Positions 1 to 8,148 of a stretch of 23,650 nt of DNA are shown here, one piece after another. Below the pieces are notes generated by a model that was not told the DNA's origin, searched no databases, and saw nothing but the letters and a program-made list of their open reading frames with translations. The translations under genes and the position numbers were made by a program. The first letter of the stretch is position 1. The number at the start of each line of letters is the position of its first letter. The stretch comes from Casp-actino8 sp964563545 (GTDB lineage: Bacteria; Actinomycetota; Acidimicrobiia; Acidimicrobiales; Ilumatobacteraceae): positions 1 to 23,650 of the forward strand of contig CAZLXB010000031.1 in NCBI GenBank assembly GCA_964563545.1, given 5' to 3'.

Positions 1-1663
<1,663 letters not shown>

Positions 1664-1722
1664 GGGAGGGGTCTGGTTCGGAGCGACGACGGGAATCGAC
1701 GCCGAATCAGCATCGGCAGACT

Positions 1723-1747
1723 ACCCCTGACCCCCTTATGCAGGGGT
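1723..1747. repeat. Inverted repeat in the lepA/rpsT divergent region
   Basis: ACCCCTG at 1723-1729 is matched by CAGGGGT at 1741-1747, with an 11-base spacer. It lies between the divergently read lepA and rpsT genes, upstream of the candidate rpsT promoter. It could be an operator or a chance GC-rich repeat. No regulator can be named. Confidence 0.35.
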
Positions 1748-1775
1748 GTTGGGTCGGCTCACGACGACAGTCCGG

Positions 1776-1804
1776 TTGGGGCTCTCGCCGCACGCTGGTA
1801 CCCT
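1776..1804 (+). promoter_or_regulatory. Candidate housekeeping-sigma promoter of rpsT
   Basis: TTGGGG (1776-1781) and TACCCT (1799-1804) are separated by exactly 17 bases and sit about 33 bases before the rpsT GTG start. The arrangement resembles the tRNA-Ala promoter in this window (TTGGGT, 17 bases, TATCGT), which supports the call. Confidence 0.55.
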
Positions 1805-1836
1805 CTCAGGGCTGTTTCGAGTTCACTGAGGTTCCC

Positions 1837-2091
1837 GTGGCCAATATCAAGAGTCAGAAGAAGCGCATTCTCACCAACGCCAAGGCGGCCGATCGCAATC
1901 GCGCCGTCAAGAACGAGTTGAAGACTCGCGTGAAGAAGGCCCGCTCCACCGCTGGTACCGACTCGAACACCGAAGACGTCCGTCTGGCCGTGAAGCGCAT
2001 CGACATGGCGGCCGCCAAGGGCATCATTCACAAGAACACGGCCGCTCGTCGCAAGAGCCGCCTGATGAAGAAGGTCAACGCCGCCGGCTGA
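1837..2091 (+). CDS. rpsT: 30S ribosomal protein S20 (bS20)
   Basis: bS20 binds 16S rRNA early in assembly of the small ribosomal subunit. The 84-residue protein is the usual family length and strongly basic. It opens with (M)ANIKSQKKRILTN, contains the typical RNRAVKNELKT segment and ends in a basic AARRKSRLMKKVNAAG tail. The GTG at 1837 is preferred over upstream in-frame codons because the family starts with MANIKSQ; a TGAGG-like RBS precedes it. Its last 17 bases overlap tail-to-tail with the end of holA on the opposite strand. Neighbours lepA and holA are the conserved actinobacterial partners. Identification is very secure. Confidence 0.97.
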   Translation: MANIKSQKKRILTNAKAADRNRAVKNELKTRVKKARSTAGTDSNTEDVRLAVKRIDMAAAKGIIHKNTAARRKSRLMKKVNAAG

Positions 2092-3046
2092 CCGCGGGCG
2101 CGAGCCGAGCGAGCCGCGCCACCAAGACGTCCATCACGACGTCGTCCTCGAGTCCCGTTCCTCCTCGCAAATCCGAGTCGGCGCGCGCCAAGAGCTCGAA
2201 GGCCCGTCTCACGCCGTCGGGCCCGATCGTACGGAACGACCGCAGCGCCTTCTCGGCCGGGAAGCCCTTGATGCCGAGCAACGATTCGGCGTCGGCCTGA
2301 GTCGTGATGCGCGGGTCGTCGAGTTTGGCCAGACGCGTGTAGTGCCCGTGCAGCTGAGCGAGGATCTGAAGAGGATGCCGCTCGCCGGCCGTCATCATCC
2401 GACGCGCCGCGAGCAGAGCATCGGTGGCGCTCCCCTTGTCGAGTGAATCGGTGAGATCCCACGGCTGCACATCACCCTTCTCGCCGAGGAAGGGCTGCAA
2501 CATGTCGGTCGTGATGGGACGATCGCCGAACGTCGAGGCGAGGGTGGTCGCGAGGCTCTCGAACCGCGCGACGTCCTCGCCGAGCCACCGCACCAAAAGA
2601 TCGAACGAACGGTTGTCGAGCTTCAGCCCATGCGCTTTCACCTGGTCCTCCCACCAATCTCGGCGATCCTTGGCGCGCGTGGGTGGTGAGACGTCCGTGA
2701 AGGTTCCGCCGGCGGCGACCACCGCCTTCTTGAAGCCGGCCGCGATCCGTCCTGTTCCGGCGTTGATCACGAGATCGGTGAAGTCGGCAGGATCGGCGAG
2801 GTAGGCGCCGAGGACTTCGTCATCGTCCTTGGTGAATCCTCCCGCCCGCGTGATCACGATCACGCGGCGTTCGGTGAAGAACGGCGGAGTGAGCGCGGCC
2901 TCAGTGGCCGCCGCCATCACGAAGTCGCCGCCGAATTCCTCGACCATGAGCGAACGGTCGCCGTCTCCCACGAGTTGTCGGGTCAGGCGGACGACTTCCT
3001 CGGCCACGAGAACCTCGTCGGATCCATGGACGACGAAGACTCCCAT
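2075..3046 (-). CDS. holA: DNA polymerase III delta subunit (clamp-loader wrench)
   Basis: HolA opens the beta sliding clamp as part of the clamp-loader complex during replication. The 323-residue protein has the usual family length. The N-terminus FVVHGSDEVLVAEEV matches the delta-subunit AAA+-like fold, which lacks a functional Walker A. The middle contains a delta-typical segment ending in LGEKGDVQPWDLTDSL, and the C-terminal clamp-loader collar includes ERHPLQILAQLHGHYTRLAKL. The ATG at 3046 lies inside the 3' end of comEC, a 64-bp same-strand overlap, which suggests translational coupling; no clear RBS is seen. A GTG 24 bases further upstream is an alternative start. The stop overlaps the convergent rpsT gene by 17 bp. 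Confidence 0.92.
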   Translation of the reverse strand: MGVFVVHGSDEVLVAEEVVRLTRQLVGDGDRSLMVEEFGGDFVMAAATEAALTPPFFTERRVIVITRAGGFTKDDDEVLGAYLADPADFTDLVINAGTGRIAAGFKKAVVAAGGTFTDVSPPTRAKDRRDWWEDQVKAHGLKLDNRSFDLLVRWLGEDVARFESLATTLASTFGDRPITTDMLQPFLGEKGDVQPWDLTDSLDKGSATDALLAARRMMTAGERHPLQILAQLHGHYTRLAKLDDPRITTQADAESLLGIKGFPAEKALRSFRTIGPDGVRRAFELLARADSDLRGGTGLEDDVVMDVLVARLARLAPAVSRRR

Positions 3047-4500
3047 GCGGGAAGGTTGCCACACGGACGGGAGAGGAGTCGTACGCCGATCACCGCCACG
3101 ACCCCGATCACGAGTCCGATCGTCATCAGCTCGTCGAACCACGGCGCCGTTGGCAGAGTCGAGCCGAGACGCGCGACACCGTCGACCCATCTCGCTCCCC
3201 ACACCACCGGTCCGCTCAGAACACGCGCCGTCGCATCGGGACTCACGCCGGCCAGGAGCACCGTGGGTAGCCCGATGAGCATCACGGTTCCGGCCACCGG
3301 CACGGCCAGAAGGTTCGCCGGAATGCTCCAGGCACTCGGCCAGCCGAACACGAGCCCGGCGACCGGCGCCACCGCGGCCTGGGCGGCGATCGTGGCGTAC
3401 ACAACCTCGCCGATCCGCCCGGTCGGTCGCGCGCCTCGAAGCAGTGGCCCCACGATCACGAGTCCTGCACATCCGGCCACCGACATCCACCACCCGACCG
3501 ACCACACGAGCATCGGATCGACCACCACCCCGATGGTCACTGCGACTGCGAGCACGGATCGGGCGGCGACCGGATGGCCCCACGCTCGACACGTGACGGC
3601 TACTCCCGCCATCAGACACGCCCGAATCACCGACGGTTCGGCGCGGGTCAAGAGGGCGAACGCAACGAGCACGATCCCGATCACGACGGCCCGAGTCGAG
3701 CGCCCGAAGCGCGACGTGAGTGGCGAAAGTGCGGCGAGGAGGAAAGCCACGTTCTGCCCCGAGACCGCGGTGAGATGCGACAGACCACTCTTTCGGAATC
3801 TGGCCACCACGTCGGCCCCTTGTCGACGATCGTCGCCGTAGAGAAGTCCGGTGACGATGCCTCGATCCGGCTCGCCGATCGTGCGCGTACCGTTCTCGAG
3901 GAGTCGTCGGACCCGGTTGAGCGCAGTATCCAATCGACGAGCCGACGCCGGCCGGGGTGGCACGACGACATCGTCCACCACGATTCGACCGACCACGTGC
4001 CGGATCAACGAACGAGTCCGCTCATCGGCGGAAATGGGCTCGACGACACCGTCGATCACCACTGTCTCTCCGGCCAACGCCACACCGAGTCGGCGCGCCG
4101 AACGACCAAAGACGAAGCCCTGGAGGTGGCGATCGGCGTGCTCAATCACGACGCGCACTCCGCGGCCGACCGGGTCCGGATCGGTCACGAGAGTGGCCGG
4201 ACCTCTCATGGCGAACGGCGCCGCGACGATCGACGTCGACCACTCGGTGTGACTTCGTCCCCATCCGATCGCGAAGACGATCACCAACGCGCCGATGACG
4301 ATGCGTCGCGCCCCGAGCGCGACCAACACCATCGTCACGACCACGACCACGACGACGACCACGGTCACGGCGAAGGCCCGCGGCCCCGTCGAACGACCCA
4401 GCCACACACCGCCCACGGCGGCCAGCGCGACCGGGATCGACGCCGAATGCCACCGGGGCGGGTCGACGACGCCGTACGGTTGGACTCTGTGTCGGGTCAA
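2983..4500 (-). CDS. comEC: ComEC/Rec2-type DNA-uptake channel, without the C-terminal hydrolase domain
   Basis: ComEC forms the inner-membrane channel that imports single-stranded DNA during natural transformation. The 505-residue protein has hydrophobic N-terminal segments (about 24-80, including a run of valines at 47-55) and a DUF4131-like OB region (about 98-155). The Competence domain follows, with GLLYGDDRRQGADVVARFRK at 218-237 and SGLSHLTAVSGQNVAFL at 238-254, and many further membrane helices to about residue 480. The metallo-beta-lactamase-like domain found at the C-terminus of many ComEC proteins is absent; the gene instead runs 64 bp into holA. The TTG start at 4500 is uncertain, with no convincing RBS, and it overlaps the opposite-strand gene's proposed GTG start by 12 bp. 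Confidence 0.88.
   Translation of the reverse strand: MTRHRVQPYGVVDPPRWHSASIPVALAAVGGVWLGRSTGPRAFAVTVVVVVVVVVTMVLVALGARRIVIGALVIVFAIGWGRSHTEWSTSIVAAPFAMRGPATLVTDPDPVGRGVRVVIEHADRHLQGFVFGRSARRLGVALAGETVVIDGVVEPISADERTRSLIRHVVGRIVVDDVVVPPRPASARRLDTALNRVRRLLENGTRTIGEPDRGIVTGLLYGDDRRQGADVVARFRKSGLSHLTAVSGQNVAFLLAALSPLTSRFGRSTRAVVIGIVLVAFALLTRAEPSVIRACLMAGVAVTCRAWGHPVAARSVLAVAVTIGVVVDPMLVWSVGWWMSVAGCAGLVIVGPLLRGARPTGRIGEVVYATIAAQAAVAPVAGLVFGWPSAWSIPANLLAVPVAGTVMLIGLPTVLLAGVSPDATARVLSGPVVWGARWVDGVARLGSTLPTAPWFDELMTIGLVIGVVAVIGVRLLSRPCGNLPAWESSSSMDPTRFSWPRKSSA
4475..4480 (+). promoter_or_regulatory. Candidate -10 box for a leaderless transcript
   Basis: TACGGT ends 8 bases before the GTG at 4489. 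That spacing would put the transcription start at or very near the start codon. No -35 box is recognisable. Confidence 0.3.
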
Positions 4501-4947
4501 CGCGGATCAACCGAGAAGAGTTCGACGCGCGGCGACGCGGTGCCCGACGGACCGCGTTTCCACCGCCGAATGGTGCGCAAGAACGCGGCCCGGGCGGCGC
4601 TCATGATCCCAGCCGGCCTCGGGCTCGCGGCCGCGGTGCTGTTGACCGGATCGGAGTCGGCGTGGCGTGGGATTCCCGGCTTCGTCCTGGCGATCATGTC
4701 GTTGCCCACACTCCCGCTCACCGGCATTCCCGTGATGGGTGGCGCCCTCCGCTGGCTGGTCGCCATCGTCACGAGTGCGTTGGTGTGGGTGTTTCTCGGC
4801 GTGATCGCCGCTCGTCGTTCGACGAGTCGTCCACTCACGGGTTGGCGCGAATGGCGACGCGAATGGCTGCGCCTGGCGACCGGAGTGTGGGTCGGGGCGC
4901 TGATCGGCATCGGGGTGGCGGCCACGTTCCTCTCGGTCACTCTCTGA
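4489..4947 (+). CDS. Four-helix membrane protein of unknown function
   Basis: I recognise this only as a conserved-looking hypothetical of Acidimicrobiia, and assign no function. With the GTG start at 4489 it has 152 residues; an internal ATG at 4570 would give 125. Four hydrophobic stretches are visible at about 35-53, 60-83, 88-107 and 129-150, with basic segments between them (for example AARRSTSRPLTGWREWRREW). The N-terminal 30 residues are polar and basic, hence cytoplasmic by the positive-inside rule. The gene sits on the plus strand between comEA and comEC, which are both minus. Its stop is 10 bp from the comEA stop, and its 5' end overlaps the proposed comEC start. A link to DNA uptake is possible but unsupported. 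Confidence 0.7.
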   Translation: MSGQRGSTEKSSTRGDAVPDGPRFHRRMVRKNAARAALMIPAGLGLAAAVLLTGSESAWRGIPGFVLAIMSLPTLPLTGIPVMGGALRWLVAIVTSALVWVFLGVIAARRSTSRPLTGWREWRREWLRLATGVWVGALIGIGVAATFLSVTL

Positions 4948-4957
4948 CACGACGACG

Positions 4958-5608
4958 TCAGACACGAACCAGATCGCGGAGCGCCTCGACCTTGGCCGGA
5001 CCGATACCGGGGACATCGAGTAGATCGTCGACGGTCACGAAACGACCGACCTGTCGACGTCGCTCGACGATCGCCGCCGCCGTGGACGGGCCGATACCGG
5101 GCAGCGAATCGAGAGCGGTCACATCGGCCGCGTTGAGGTCGATCGGCGCCATCGGGCCGCTCGCCGGCGGGGTGAATCCGGGTGACGTGATTTCACCGAT
5201 GGCGGGCACATGGATCTGCGCTCCATCGTCGATCGGGGCGGCCAGATTGATCGCGTCGAGGTCGGCCCGACCGAGCGCGCCACCCGCGGCGTCGATCGCG
5301 TCTCGCACCCGAGCCGACGCATCGACCTCGACCACCCCGGGTGACGCCACCGCACCGGTCACGTGCACGAGAACACTCGATCGGGTGGGTGGCGACGGAA
5401 CGGTCGCCGTGTCGGTCGGCAAGGTGGGAAGCACTGCGTCGGGGGTCGGTGATGCCGGCCGCAACAACCACCAGCCCACGATCGCGGCCACCACGATCAC
5501 CACGACTCCCCCGGCGAGGCGACGCCAGCCGATCCAGCGCGCCCACTCGAGCACCGCCCGAGGCGACCAATCGTCCTCGACCGCCGAACTGTTCGACCAC
5601 TCCTTCAC
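4958..5608 (-). CDS. comEA: ComEA-type DNA receptor with helix-hairpin-helix domain
   Basis: ComEA is a membrane-anchored protein that binds double-stranded DNA outside the membrane and passes it to ComEC. The 216-residue protein shows a cytoplasmic N-terminus, one membrane helix (about 31-49) and a Pro/Thr-rich linker (51-77). An SLBB-like domain follows (about 79-139, VHVTGAVASPGVVEV), then a C-terminal double helix-hairpin-helix DNA-binding domain (155-216) with LPGIGPSTA at 169-177 and VPGIGPAKV at 199-207. The GTG start at 5608 is supported by AAAGGA six bases upstream. It lies 36 bp after glpD on the same strand and ends 10 bp from the convergent membrane-protein gene, which separates it from comEC. 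Confidence 0.94.
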   Translation of the reverse strand: MKEWSNSSAVEDDWSPRAVLEWARWIGWRRLAGGVVVIVVAAIVGWWLLRPASPTPDAVLPTLPTDTATVPSPPTRSSVLVHVTGAVASPGVVEVDASARVRDAIDAAGGALGRADLDAINLAAPIDDGAQIHVPAIGEITSPGFTPPASGPMAPIDLNAADVTALDSLPGIGPSTAAAIVERRRQVGRFVTVDDLLDVPGIGPAKVEALRDLVRV

Positions 5609-5614
5609 GAACGA

Positions 5615-5620
5615 TCCTTT
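5615..5620 (-). promoter_or_regulatory. Ribosome binding site deciding the comEA start
   Basis: AAAGGA on the minus strand ends 6 bases before the GTG at 5608. It fixes that non-ATG codon as the start. Confidence 0.75.
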
Positions 5621-5644
5621 CGGCCGCTCGAGGTCGCGGCGTTC

Positions 5645-7360
5645 CTAACGTTTGACGGATCGACGGAGTCGCCAATGCGATTCGAGCACCTGCCGGCGAT
5701 CGAGTTCCCGCCGCACTTCGTCGAGTCGACGGTCGGGACTCCATCCAAGGAGTTCACCGGCGATTCGCGCGACATGCGTGAGAGTGTCGGCCGATGGCGC
5801 GTGAGTGGTGCCCACCACGAGCCGTCGGTCGACGATGTCCGACAATGTGCGCGCCGCCTCATCGACAACGGCGACCACCACCTGGGCGCCGATGTCGCCG
5901 GCTTCCGAAACCGGCTCGGCGAGTTGGGGTGTTTCGTTCACCACGTCGATGATCCGGGTGTACGCGGCTCCGAAGAGTCGGGCCACCAACTCGGACGAGC
6001 GTGGCCCGAGACCGGCCGCCGTCAATTCGTTGACCGCGGCGGCGAGGAAGGGTCGCGGGTCCTCGGCCCAGGCAAAAGCTCCGTAGGCGGCGGTCCGACG
6101 GGAGGCGAAAGGCCGCGTCGCCGAACCCTGCAGTTCGTGGGCAAGTAGCGCGTCGACCATCTGCTCGGCCGTCGCGCGGGCCGTCGTCCACTTGCCGCCC
6201 CCGATCGACCAGAGGTTGGCCACGCCGGCGTCGGCGTGGTGATACAGCTCGTGCCTTCGACTCGCCGAATAGGTGGAGTCTTCGGTGCCGCGACGGATGA
6301 GCGGACGCACACCCACCGTGGTGAGTTCGACGTCATCGAGAGTCAGTGGTCGTTCCGAATCCGACATCGTCGAATTCACCGTCGACAAGATCAATTCCAC
6401 GTCGTCGGGATCGACCACCGGATCACCTTCACCGGCATCGAGCGGGGTGTCGGTCGGTCCGATGAACGACTTGCCCATCCATGGCGACACGATCACGTGC
6501 TTGCCCGAACGCGCGCGGGCGAAGACCGCGTCGTGGACGCGACCGCCACCGAGTGGACGCGTGAGGACGTGCACACCCTTCGAGCGATCGACTCCCACAC
6601 CGAGTGAGCGACCGAGCGGTTCGAGCGCACGGTCGATCCAGGGTCCGGCCGCGTTCACCACGACACGCGAGTCGATCGCGTACTCGTGGCCCGACAGGCG
6701 ATCGCGCACCCGGAGTCCTCGTACTTCGAGCGCGTGGTCCGACGGCGCCGACCGGAAGTCCACGGCCTCGACGTGATTCAACAACACCGCACCGGCCGCC
6801 GCCGCCGACATCGCGTAATCGAGGAGGAGGCGTTCGGGATGAACGTTCAAAGTGTCGTGATACGCGAAACCACCTTGCAGACCTGATGGATCGAGCCACG
6901 GAACCGCGCCGAGGAGCTCGGACTTCGACATCCAGCGCGGGCGCGGGATACGCAAGGCATCGGGGGCATCGATGTTCCGGTCGAACGACAGACCGTGGTA
7001 GGCGAGGACCCCGGCACCGATGAGCGCGGTGGGCGGTCGGCTCCAACGCCAGCCGGGCATGATGAAGCGCGTCTGCTCCACGAGATGAGGGGCACCGAGG
7101 GCGAGTATCCGCCGCTCGCGCAGACTCTCGCGTACGACGGCCACGTCGAACTGCTCGAGATAGCGGATGCCACCGTGGATGTACTTGGTGGTCGCGGCGC
7201 TGGTCCCCGAACCGAAGTCGTTGCGCTCGACGAGGACGGTCCGTAGTCCGCGAGACGCGGCTTCGCGGGCCACACAGATTCCGGTGATGCCACCGCCGAT
7301 CACGGCGACGTCGAAGACGCCATCGAGTGCTTCGAAAGAACGGGAGATCGTCTGGTGCAC
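5645..7360 (-). CDS. glpD: FAD-dependent glycerol-3-phosphate dehydrogenase
   Basis: GlpD oxidises sn-glycerol 3-phosphate to dihydroxyacetone phosphate at the membrane and feeds electrons to quinone. The 571-residue protein has the FAD dinucleotide-binding motif VIGGGITGICVAREAASRG from residue 20, the GlpD motif TKYIHGGIRYLEQF (about 58-71), a central NAAGPWIDRA segment, GKSFIGPTDTPLDAGEGDP, and TVGVRPLIRRG followed by SIGGGKWTTARATAEQMVD. A C-terminal DAO_C-like region follows. The GTG at 7360 is used: 16 bases separate it from the stop of the upstream thioredoxin gene, so the two probably share a transcript. No glpK or glpF lies in the window. Another FAD-linked oxidoreductase of the family is possible but unlikely. 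Confidence 0.93.
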   Translation of the reverse strand: MHQTISRSFEALDGVFDVAVIGGGITGICVAREAASRGLRTVLVERNDFGSGTSAATTKYIHGGIRYLEQFDVAVVRESLRERRILALGAPHLVEQTRFIMPGWRWSRPPTALIGAGVLAYHGLSFDRNIDAPDALRIPRPRWMSKSELLGAVPWLDPSGLQGGFAYHDTLNVHPERLLLDYAMSAAAAGAVLLNHVEAVDFRSAPSDHALEVRGLRVRDRLSGHEYAIDSRVVVNAAGPWIDRALEPLGRSLGVGVDRSKGVHVLTRPLGGGRVHDAVFARARSGKHVIVSPWMGKSFIGPTDTPLDAGEGDPVVDPDDVELILSTVNSTMSDSERPLTLDDVELTTVGVRPLIRRGTEDSTYSASRRHELYHHADAGVANLWSIGGGKWTTARATAEQMVDALLAHELQGSATRPFASRRTAAYGAFAWAEDPRPFLAAAVNELTAAGLGPRSSELVARLFGAAYTRIIDVVNETPQLAEPVSEAGDIGAQVVVAVVDEAARTLSDIVDRRLVVGTTHAPSADTLTHVARIAGELLGWSPDRRLDEVRRELDRRQVLESHWRLRRSVKR

Positions 7361-7376
7361 GTCTGAGTCCGGGTGA

Positions 7377-8081
7377 CTAGAAGAGGCGTGCGGTGAGCTT
7401 CTTGCGCCACGGAGCGGTGCGGGGATCCTCCGGGCCCATCAACTCGAGGATGTCGACGAACTGTTGGCGTGCGTCCTCGTCGATCTTGACCTTGTCGATC
7501 AGTTCCGAGAGTTTGTGGTCGTAGTCGTCGGCCGGGCGCAGAGACACGCGGGCTGCCGCGGCGGCCTTGCGGACGTCGTCGGTTTCGGGCACGCGCGCGA
7601 GAAGCGCCAGCGCCTCCTCGCCCGCGCCTCGCGCCGTGAGAAGGTTGGCCAGCGCCACGACGGCGCCTTCGTGACCGGGGTCGAGTTGAAGAGCCGCCCG
7701 CAAACTCCCCTCGTCTCCGGCCTGCACGAGTGCGGCGATCTCCTCGTCGGCGGCCGTGGGCAGGAGCGACTCGACGAAACGGCGGATCTCCTGCTCGGGA
7801 AGCGCGCCTTGGAATCCGGCGTACAACTGCCCACCCTGCGCCACGAACACCGCCGGAATCGACTGCACGCGAAGGGCCTGCGCCAGACCCTGATTGTGAT
7901 CCACATCGACCTTGGCCAGGACGACCTTGCCGTTCGTTTCGCCGATCACCTTCTCGAGGATCGGGCCGAGCGTCTTGCAGGGACCGCACCACTCGGCCCA
8001 GAGATCGATCACGACCGGCACCGACATGGACCGTTGGAGAACCTCGCTCTCGAACGTGGCGTCGGTGACGTCGATGATCAT
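7377..8081 (-). CDS. Thioredoxin-fold/TPR protein, CnoX (YbbN) type chaperedoxin
   Basis: The 234-residue protein combines an N-terminal thioredoxin domain (about 1-108) with a tetratricopeptide-like C-terminal half (about 112-234), the architecture of CnoX/YbbN proteins, which protect client proteins from oxidation and aggregation. The active site is intact, WCGPC at residues 31-35, and VQSIPAVFV supplies the cis-proline loop. Helical repeats follow, such as DEGSLRAALQLDPGHEGAVVALANLL. There is no signal peptide, so it is cytoplasmic. The ATG at 8081 is chosen because MIIDVTDATF starts the thioredoxin fold and a -10 box lies 7 bases upstream. It precedes glpD by 16 bp and is divergent from the phosphotransferase gene. 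Confidence 0.9.
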   Translation of the reverse strand: MIIDVTDATFESEVLQRSMSVPVVIDLWAEWCGPCKTLGPILEKVIGETNGKVVLAKVDVDHNQGLAQALRVQSIPAVFVAQGGQLYAGFQGALPEQEIRRFVESLLPTAADEEIAALVQAGDEGSLRAALQLDPGHEGAVVALANLLTARGAGEEALALLARVPETDDVRKAAAAARVSLRPADDYDHKLSELIDKVKIDEDARQQFVDILELMGPEDPRTAPWRKKLTARLF

Positions 8082-8088
8082 GAGAACG

Positions 8089-8094
8089 ACGATA
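8089..8094 (-). promoter_or_regulatory. Candidate -10 box of the CnoX-like gene (leaderless)
   Basis: TATCGT on the minus strand ends 7 bases before the ATG at 8081, so transcription would begin at the start codon. No RBS lies between them. Confidence 0.4.
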
Positions 8095-8109
8095 CCGAGA
8101 GCAGCGGCC

Positions 8110-8129
8110 CGGTCGCAGATCGCCGACCG
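8110..8129. repeat. Inverted repeat in the 67-bp divergent region
   Basis: CGGTCG (8110-8115) and CGACCG (8124-8129) flank an 8-base spacer midway between the candidate -10 boxes of the two divergent genes. It could be an operator for both, or a chance GC-rich repeat. Confidence 0.3.
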
Positions 8130-8134
8130 CGAGA

Positions 8135-8140
8135 TACCGT
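8135..8140 (+). promoter_or_regulatory. Candidate -10 box of the phosphotransferase gene (leaderless)
   Basis: TACCGT ends 8 bases before the GTG at 8149. The heptamer GATACCG at 8133-8139 also occurs at 8091-8097 within the opposite promoter. Confidence 0.35.
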
Positions 8141-8148
8141 ACGGGTGC

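Noticed and set aside
3574..4488. N-terminal extension of the 152-aa membrane protein across comEC
   Set aside because: This part is antisense to conserved ComEC motifs and is polar low-complexity sequence. Only the segment from 4489 has membrane-protein character.
2983..4500. comEC as a frameshifted pseudogene
   Set aside because: The reading frame is intact from the N-terminus through the Competence domain, and holA follows at once. No remnant of a hydrolase domain exists in another frame.
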